Shown piece after piece: positions 1 through 7,600 of a stretch of 37,784 nt of DNA. Under the pieces are notes generated by a model that was not told the origin of the DNA, searched no databases, and was given only the letters and a program-made list of their open reading frames with translations. The position numbers and the translations under genes are program-made. The stretch lies in contig JAKANS010000041.1 of the NCBI GenBank assembly GCA_021823625.1, positions 1 to 37,784 on the forward strand, in the 5' to 3' direction. Position 1 is the stretch's first letter. Every line of letters starts with the position of its first letter. This DNA comes from a bacterium (GTDB taxonomy: Bacteria; Verrucomicrobiota; Verrucomicrobiia; Limisphaerales; J093).

Positions 1-1349
1 GTCTCCACGATGAACGCGTAAAAGGCGGTGACAGCCGCGGCTTCCACGGGCGTGGCCCAGCCGCTGAACAAGGCCACCAGCGCCACCACCGGGATGAGCA
101 ATTCCCACTTGGCGGCCCACACCGTTGCCCAGGCGGTCCGCGCGTCGAATGCCCGCTCGCGTTTCTCGTGCTTTGGCCCGCAGGCCACGCCCCAAATGGC
201 GGCCATCGCCATCATCAGCAAACCCGGCAGCAGGCCGCCCTGGAACATCTGCTCGATGGTCACGCTCGTGGCGCCGCCGCTGCTGGCGACGATGGCGTAA
301 AGGATCGGCGGCAGGCACGGCGGGAACAACAGCCCCAACGAACCCGCGCCCGACAGCAGCCCCAGCGCGTTGCGCTCGCGGTAGCCGGACGAAATCAAAA
401 TCGGCATCAGGAGTCCGCCCAGCGCGATGATCGTCACGCCGGACGCGCCGGTGAACGAGGTGAAGAAGGCGCAGAGAAACACCGTCACGATGGCCGGCCC
501 GCCGCGCAGTTGGCCGAACCAGGCGTTGAACAGCGCCAGCAGCCGCCGCGCCGCGCCGCCTTCGGCGAGGAAATAGCCCGCCAGCGTGAAAAGCGGAATG
601 GTCGGCAGCGTGGGATTCACCGTGAGCCGGTAATGATTCAACGGCACGGCGGCCACCGGGTCGCCGCCGCCCCAAATCAAGATCAGCGCGGCGCCGCCCA
701 GCGCCGTGAACAGCGGCGCGCCCAACGCCGTCGCCAGCAGCAGCGCGATGATTCCCGGCCACTGCATTTTTTCCGGCGAGATCGGGGACCACACACCGAC
801 GGCCACCACCGTCGCCCCAATCGCGAGGGTCACCAAACGCCCGCGCCACGTTTTGCCCCCAAACCAAATCACCCGCACGGCGATCAACGCGAAGCCCACG
901 GTCAGGAGCGCCTGCACGGACCACAGCGGCACGCCGTAGGCGAGCTCCTTGCCCAGACGTTTCGTGGCCAGTACGAACTCGACGCTGGCCCCGCAAAGCA
1001 GCGCGCTGATGGCCGCCGCAAAGCCGCTGCTGAACGCCACCGCCACCGACTTGAACCGGCCCTTGAGGTAGGTGGTGAACGTCGAGAGCGCCAGCAGGCG
1101 GTTCTCCCGCGCCGCCAGTGCGCCGCCCAACATGCTGATCACCAGCACCAGGTGCTGCACGAGGGTGGCCGAAGCCGGCACGCCCGACTTGAAAAGCTTC
1201 CGCAGCGCGATTTCCAGGCAGGGCAGCAGCACCGCCGCCGCCAGCGCCGCCACCACCAGGAGATTCTCGCCCCGCCGCAAAGCGTGCAGCCAGGTTGGCT
1301 GGGCCGGTTTCTCGGCGATGGGCTCGAGGGTGGGAATCGCGGCACTCAC
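1..1349 (-). CDS. TRAP transporter permease, fused DctQ-DctM (3' end outside window)
   Basis: Inner-membrane permease of a tripartite ATP-independent periplasmic transporter, the family that imports carboxylates and sugar acids (such as sialic acid) with a periplasmic binding protein and an ion gradient. About 449 codons are visible and the C-terminus runs off the left edge. The first ~170 residues look like the small DctQ subunit (four hydrophobic segments, with an 'AARENR' turn). The rest looks like the large DctM subunit, with 'LFTLAGYFLAEGG', 'FFTSFTGASGVTIIALGG' and 'GSLGLLFPPCLPPILY', matching the conserved SG and PP signatures. The GTG start at 1349 is chosen because GGGAGA lies 7 nt upstream and the DctQ homology begins directly after it. 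No DctP binding protein is visible; it may lie past the edge. Substrate cannot be read from the sequence. Confidence 0.85.
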   Translation of the reverse strand, partial: MSAAIPTLEPIAEKPAQPTWLHALRRGENLLVVAALAAAVLLPCLEIALRKLFKSGVPASATLVQHLVLVISMLGGALAARENRLLALSTFTTYLKGRFKSVAVAFSSGFAAAISALLCGASVEFVLATKRLGKELAYGVPLWSVQALLTVGFALIAVRVIWFGGKTWRGRLVTLAIGATVVAVGVWSPISPEKMQWPGIIALLLATALGAPLFTALGGAALILIWGGGDPVAAVPLNHYRLTVNPTLPTIPLFTLAGYFLAEGGAARRLLALFNAWFGQLRGGPAIVTVFLCAFFTSFTGASGVTIIALGGLLMPILISSGYRERNALGLLSGAGSLGLLFPPCLPPILYAIVASSGGATSVTIEQMFQGGLLPGLLMMAMAAIWGVACGPKHEKRERAFDARTAWATVWAAKWELLIPVVALVALFSGWATPVEAAAVTAFYAFIVE

Positions 1350-1679
1350 GAACGGGTCTCCCGTTTGAGCGGGGTCACGGCGAGCGACCGGCGGGTCGGC
1401 TGGACCGGCCGGAAGAAACCATCGTGGCCACGCGTTGACTGGCGATCACGCATGGCGCGATTCATAGCACCGGCAGCACACCCGGTGCGAATTGAAAAAC
1501 CAGCGGCCAACATGTGCGGACCGGGCGCACGACGCGCAACTCCCGACCACGATTGCCGGCACGCGGGCTGCTGCCACGTGACAGCCGTCATGGAATTCAA
1601 AACGTGCTACGCGCCAATGCGTACGGTCGATGGCCACCTTTGTCTTTCCTTTTTCGGTTGGCCTGATATAGCCGCGCGA
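1350..1679. other. Divergent intergenic region, TRAP gene / subtilase
   Basis: About 330 bp between two divergently transcribed genes, so promoters for both should lie here. I see no convincing -35/-10 pair. A weak T-rich stretch ending in GATATA (1640-1670) is the only AT-rich patch and lies only 10 bp before the subtilase ATG. A minus-strand ORF here (1346-1600) has no recognisable protein features. Confidence 0.5.
1351..1365 (-). promoter_or_regulatory. Shine-Dalgarno inside a small inverted repeat ahead of the TRAP gene
   Basis: Seen in sequence: AACGGG-AGA-CCCGTT on the minus strand, a perfect 6-bp inverted repeat with a 3-nt loop. The likely ribosome-binding sequence GGGAGA (1357-1362) is half in the stem, and the GTG start follows one base after the hairpin. 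Such a hairpin could lower translation initiation; that is inference. Confidence 0.4.
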
Positions 1680-4600
1680 ATGCTCTCAAGTCAGGTCGCC
1701 ATTCTTGCGCCGCTTTCGGGCGAACGCCCGCCTTCGCCGCGGTCCACATCGGTTTCACGCCGCATTCGTTTTCGGTTGCGTGCGCTCGCTGTGGGTTGTC
1801 TGTGCTCGCTGGCGATGGCCGCCGGCGGCCTGGCGGCACCGGTTCGGCCCGACCGGATTCCCGTGGCGGAGACGCTCGGCCCGCGCCAACTCGCTTCGTC
1901 GCCGGTGCTCCGGCCGGTCCGGCTCAAATCCGGCACGTTCGTGGGAGCAGGCGACCTGGCGGCGAACCTCGCCAACGCGTTCGCGGTTTCGCCCGGCGCG
2001 GGGCGGGTACACGTGCTGGTCCAGTTCGGCCGGCTGCCCACCACCGCCGCGCGGGAGCGCCTGGCCAATGCCGGCATCGTACTGCTGGATTATTTGCCCG
2101 ACCGCGCCTTCTTCGTGAGTGTCCCGCGCAGTGCCGATCTCGCCCTGCTGGCGGCCGCGGGGGCGCGGTGGTTGGGCCCGATTTACCCGGAAGACAAGTT
2201 GTCGGCCACCCTCGACGCCGGGACGCCCGGCGTTTGGGCAACGTTGCCGGACGGTACGGTGAAGCTGCGCGCGCGGGTGTTCGCAGACGTGCCGCTCGCC
2301 GAGGCAAAGGCTGCGGTCTCGGCAACTGGCGCGGTCGTGACGACCGAAATGGCGTCCACGCGGCAACTGGAAATCCAGGTGGCGGCGGGCGCGGTCGGAT
2401 CGCTGGCGGCGCTCGACGCGCTGCGCTGGATCGAAGAAGTGCCACCGCCGATGGAGACGTTCAACGACGGCGTCCGCACAAACACCCAGGCCTATCTCGC
2501 GCAAGCGGCGCCGTATGGCCTTTCGGGCACGAACGTCGTGGTCGCGATGTGGGACGCGGGTTGGGTGGACTTCGCGCATCCGGATTTTGGCGGCCGCGTG
2601 AAACCAGGCGAGGCGGACGTGCCGGCGAAGAAGCATGCGCACTCGACGCACGTCGCGGGCACGCTGGTGGGCAGCGGAGCCGCCAGCGAGGCGCGCGGGG
2701 GCACGCCGTTTCAATGGCGGGGCATGGCCCCCGGCGCGACGCTGATCTCCTACGATGTCGATACGGGACCGTTGATCGACGAGCATCGCGACGCGCGGGA
2801 GCGTTTCAACGCGGTGATCTCGCAGAATTCCTGGGGTCTCACGCTCAGCCAGTTCTTCGGGAATTGCCACCTGTTGGGCGATTACACCAGCACCGCGCCC
2901 GACTATGACCACCTGGCCACCGGCCTTTACGGGGACCCTTACCTGGTGGTGTTCGCCGCCGGCAACGCACGGGGGCGTCGCGACCAGAACGGTTGTCCCT
3001 CCGATGACTATTCAACCATCGGCGTGCCCGCCACGGGCAAAGACATGATCACGGTGGGAGCCATCAACTCCGACGACAACTCCATGACCGTTTTCAGCAG
3101 CTGGGGACCGACGGACGACGGCCGCCTGAAACCCGAAATCGTCGCGCCGGGCGACGAGGCGGGCGGCGATGGCGGCATCACTTCAACGCAACCGAACGAG
3201 ACATACGGCGTCCTGGCGGGCACCTCCATGGCGGCGCCTGTGGTTTCGGGCGCGGCGGCGCTCCTCATCGAGGATTACCGGGCGCACTACAACAACCAGA
3301 CGCCCTTGCCGGCGATGGTGAAGGCTTTGCTCGCCCATACCGCGGCGGACCTGAGCGACGGCAGCAGCGGGTACCAACCGGGGCCGGATTACGCGACCGG
3401 CTACGGCCGCATCCAGGTCAAGGACGCGGTGGACCAATTGCGCTCCGGCGGGGTGCTGGTGGGTGTGGTAGCGCCGGGCGACAGTGCGGTCTATACGCTG
3501 GACGTGCCACCGGATACCGCCTCGGTGAAGGTGACGCTGGTCTGGGACGACGTGGCCGCCGCCGAAAACGCCGCCAAGACGCTGGTCAACGATCTGGACC
3601 TGGTCGTGACCGATCCGAACGGCACGCGGCATTACCCCTGGACGCTCGACCCGGCGCACCCCTCGGCGCCTGCCGTGCGGACTCGTGAGGATCATGTGAA
3701 CGTGATCGAACAGGTGCTGGCGGACACGGACGTGGTGGCTGGCCAGTGGACCATCGCGGTCGCGGGCACGGACGTGGCGTCGGAGGAACCGCAGAAATTC
3801 GCACTGATCTTCACGCCCGCCGTGATGGCAGTGACGCCGTTGTTGGCGATGGAAACAGCCCGGTTCAGCGACGCCAGCGGCAACGGCAACGGCGACGTGG
3901 ACCGCGGCGAAGTGATCGAAGAAGAGGTCGTCTTGCGCAACACCGACGGACCGGGCGTGTCCAACGTGACCGCGCGCCTCGTCACCGATTCGCCCGCGGT
4001 GCGCCTGTTGCAGGCCGACGCCGCTTACCCGCCGCTGCTTTCCGGCGCGACTGCCACGAACCTGGTTCCTTTCAGTTACCGGGTGAGCAAGGACGCCGAG
4101 TGCGGCCAGCAGATCGTTTTCCAGCACCTCACCACCGTGGGGGAGAGGCAGTACACGAACGTGTTTACGCGCGCGGTCGGGCGCCTGGAAGTGACCAATG
4201 TCACCAGCCGGGTGTTCGCGGCCACGAACGTGCCGCTGCCCATCCCGGACATCAGCTCCGTGACTTCGGTCTTGCCGGTCACCGTGACCGGCATGGTCCT
4301 CGGCGTGAAAGCGAAGGTGCGGGTGGATCACACCTGGCTCGATGATTTGGACATCCGGTTGCGCCATCCCGACGGCACATCGGTCACGCTCCTCAGCCAC
4401 ATCGGCGATTCGAGCGCGAACCTCGGCACGGGAGATTGCGGGACGGAGGTTGCCTGGACCCAGTTCGACGATGCCGCGAGCCAGGGCATCCGCGACGGTG
4501 CCGCACCCTACGTGGGAACGTTCCTGCCCGACGAACCGTTGGACGTCCTGACCAACCGCCCCCTCGCGGGCAACTGGCGACTTCGGATCGCGGACACGAG

Positions 4601-7600
4601 TCTGGAGGACATTGGCACCTTGCTGTGCTGGCAATTGGAGATTCAGTACGCGGAAGTCGGGTATCGCTGCGAATTCTTCAACCAAACGCCCGTCGCGCCA
4701 GACCATGAGGCCCTGGCCTATTACGGGCTTTCGTCGTGGCTGACGCTCCAGGCAACGGATCCGGACGAAGACCCGCTCGCGTTCGCGATCGTGACGCCGC
4801 CAGTGCACGGCAGCTTGAGTGATTTCGATTCCGCCGCGGGCACCGTCCGCTACACGCCTGACACGGGCTACCAAGGCCCGGACAGTTTCACGTTCACCGT
4901 GAATGACGGTTACGTAACCAGCAGCCCGGCCACCGTGAGTGTCGATGTGCGGCCGCCCACCTCCGACCTGGCTGTGAGCCAGACCGTGGAGCCCGCCGCG
5001 CCGATTTACGGAGAAACCTTCACCCTGACGGTCACGGTCACCAACCGCGGTCCCAACACCGCCCAGGCGGTGTGGCTGACCAACGCCCTGCCGGCGGGCC
5101 TCGAACTCCTTTCCGCCGTGGTCAGCCAGGGAACCCTCGTGACCAACGCCACCCAGCTCGTCGCGCAACTCGGACAACTCGGCGAATCGTCGGAAAGCCG
5201 CAGCGCGGTCCTGACGCTGACCGGGCGGGTTCCGCTGCCCGGGTGGGTGACCAACCTTGTCACCGCCGGGGCCGGTGAAGTCGAGCCCACGCCCGACGAC
5301 AACCTGTCGAGCCTTGCCTTCCCGATCCTCGAAACCGCGGACCTGGCGCTGACCTCCCAGGCGGGCGGCGACCCCACGCCGGTGGGCCAACCATTTTCGG
5401 TGGCGCTGACCGTGACCAATGCCGGGCCGTACCTGGCCAGCAATGTCGTGGTGCGTAGCGAACTGGCGGCCGGGCTGGAGCTGGACTCCGCCACCACCAG
5501 TCAGGGCGATTGGACCAACGACCACGGCGTGTTTCTCGGCCGCCTGGGCGATCTGGCCGTGGGTGGCGCCGCGTCGCTCCAACTGAACCTCGTCCCCGAT
5601 GTCCTCGGCCTGGTGACGAACCGGGTCACGGTGACCGCCGATCAGCCGGACCCGAACGCCGACGACAACGCCACGGAAGCGTTCACCACCGTCCGGCCGG
5701 TGACCGACCTGGCATTGAGCTGGCAGACGCCGCCAGCACCGGTCGCGCTGGGACAGATGTTTACGAATGTGGTGACGCTCACGAACCGTGGCCCGGTCGC
5801 GGCCAGCGAAGTCGCCGTCAACCTCGCGTTGACGCCCGGAGCGGAGTTCGTGCAGGTCACCGCCACTGAAGGCACACCCACGCAAGACGCGGGCGTGGTC
5901 ACCTGGCCGGTCGGCGCGCTCGACGCGGCGGGCGAACAGTCACTGGAACTGGTGTTGCGCGCGAGCAGCCTGGGGCTGTTCACCAACACCGCGGCCGTTT
6001 CCGCTTACGAATTCGATCTGTTGCCCGCGGACAACACCGCCGCCGCCATCACCGACGTGCGTTCCGACACCGATCTCGCGGTGGGTCTGGAGCCGCCCGC
6101 GGGCCGGATCGCGATCGGCCAGGCCACCCGGTACACGCTCTCGGTCACCAACCTGGGGCCGAACCCCGCCACGCAGGTCACGCTCGTTCACGAATTGCCC
6201 GCGAGTTTCGCGTTGCTCTCGCTGACCGCCAGCCAGGGGGCCGCGACCAACGAAGCCGGCCGCGTGTCCGCCGCGCTGGGCGATCTGGCCGTCGGCGAGG
6301 CCGCCAGCGTGACCGTCGAGGTGCAACCGCAGACCGCGGGCGGGTTCACGAACACGGTCGAAGCGGCGGCGTTCGAGGTGGACCTGGCCGCGGACAACAA
6401 TGTCGTCGTAGCGGCGTTCCTCGTCGAAGAGCCGGCGGATCTGGAAATTCAAATGTCCGCGGCGCCCGCCCAAGTCGTGTATGGCGGTGAGGTCGAGTTT
6501 CTGCTGGTGGTCACCAACCACGGACCGTACGCCGCCACCGGCGTCAGCGTGACCAACACGTTGCCCGCCGGGCTGACCGGCGGCGCCGCGCAAAGCACGG
6601 AAGGCACGGCCCAGCTCGAGTTGAATCGCGTCGTCTTCAACTTCGGCGAACTCCCGGTGGGCGGCACCGCCACGGGTTTGGTCCAGACCGTCGCGGCGCA
6701 GTTGGGCTGGCTGACCAACACCGCCGCCGTCGCCGCCGAGCAACCGGACCCGATGCCCGAGAACAACCTGGCGACGGTGGCGGTCGAAGTGCTCCCGGCA
6801 GTGGACCTGGCGATTGTCCAGACGCTGACCCCTGCGCCCGCGGCAGTGAACCACGACATGCGCTTTGAGATCACGGTCACCAATCGCGGCCCGCAAACCG
6901 CCACGGGTTTGACCCTCACCGACCCGCTTCCGGAAGGTTGGGACTTCATCGCGGGCCAGAGCGAAGGCGGAACGTGGGATTTGGTGGACCGGACCGTCGT
7001 TTGTACTCTGGCCGACCTGGCGCCGGAAGGGACGGCCACGGTTAATCTGATTTTGCGCGCGACCGCGGTCGGCGACTTCACCAACACCTTGACCATTGCC
7101 GCCGTCCAGACGGAGTTAAACGGCGAGGACAACACGGCAAACCTGGCCGTGACCGTTCAGGAAGACGCCGATCTGGCCCTGACTTGCAGCGCCAGTCCCG
7201 CCTCGCCGCTGACCGGTGAACCCATCGTGTTCGTCCTTTCCGTCACGAACCTGGGACCGTTCGCCGCCACGAACGTGGTCCTCACCGATTCGCTGCCACC
7301 GGCCGGGGCGCTCGCCTCGGTGAGCGTCACGCAAGGCGAATGGGACGCCACCAACCAGATGGTCCAGGTCCGGTTGGGCGACCTCGCGGTCGGCGCCGAG
7401 GCCACGGTCACCCTCACGGTTGCGGCGACGGCTTCGGGCGGATTCACCAACCTCGCTCAGGTTTCGGCGTCTCAACCCGATGTGGTGCCGGACAACAATC
7501 TTTGCGAAACGGTGGTCGAGGTCCGGCCCGCGGCCGACCTGGGCATTTCCAAAGTGGTCACGCCGGACCCCGCCGCGTTGGGCGTGCCGCTGGAGTATTT

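Noticed and set aside
1640-1670. Possible sigma-70 promoter (TTGTCT ... GATATA) before the subtilase
   Set aside because: Poor match, wrong spacing, and only 10 bp from the ATG; not reported as a feature.
168-1679. Long upstream extension of the subtilase reading frame
   Set aside because: It is the antisense of the TRAP permease, with Arg/Gln/His-rich composition and no signal peptide; the protein logically begins at 1680.
3183-5885. 900-codon open frame on the minus strand
   Set aside because: Antisense of the subtilase; composition rich in Arg, His and Gln, typical of high-GC shadow frames, with no domain recognised.
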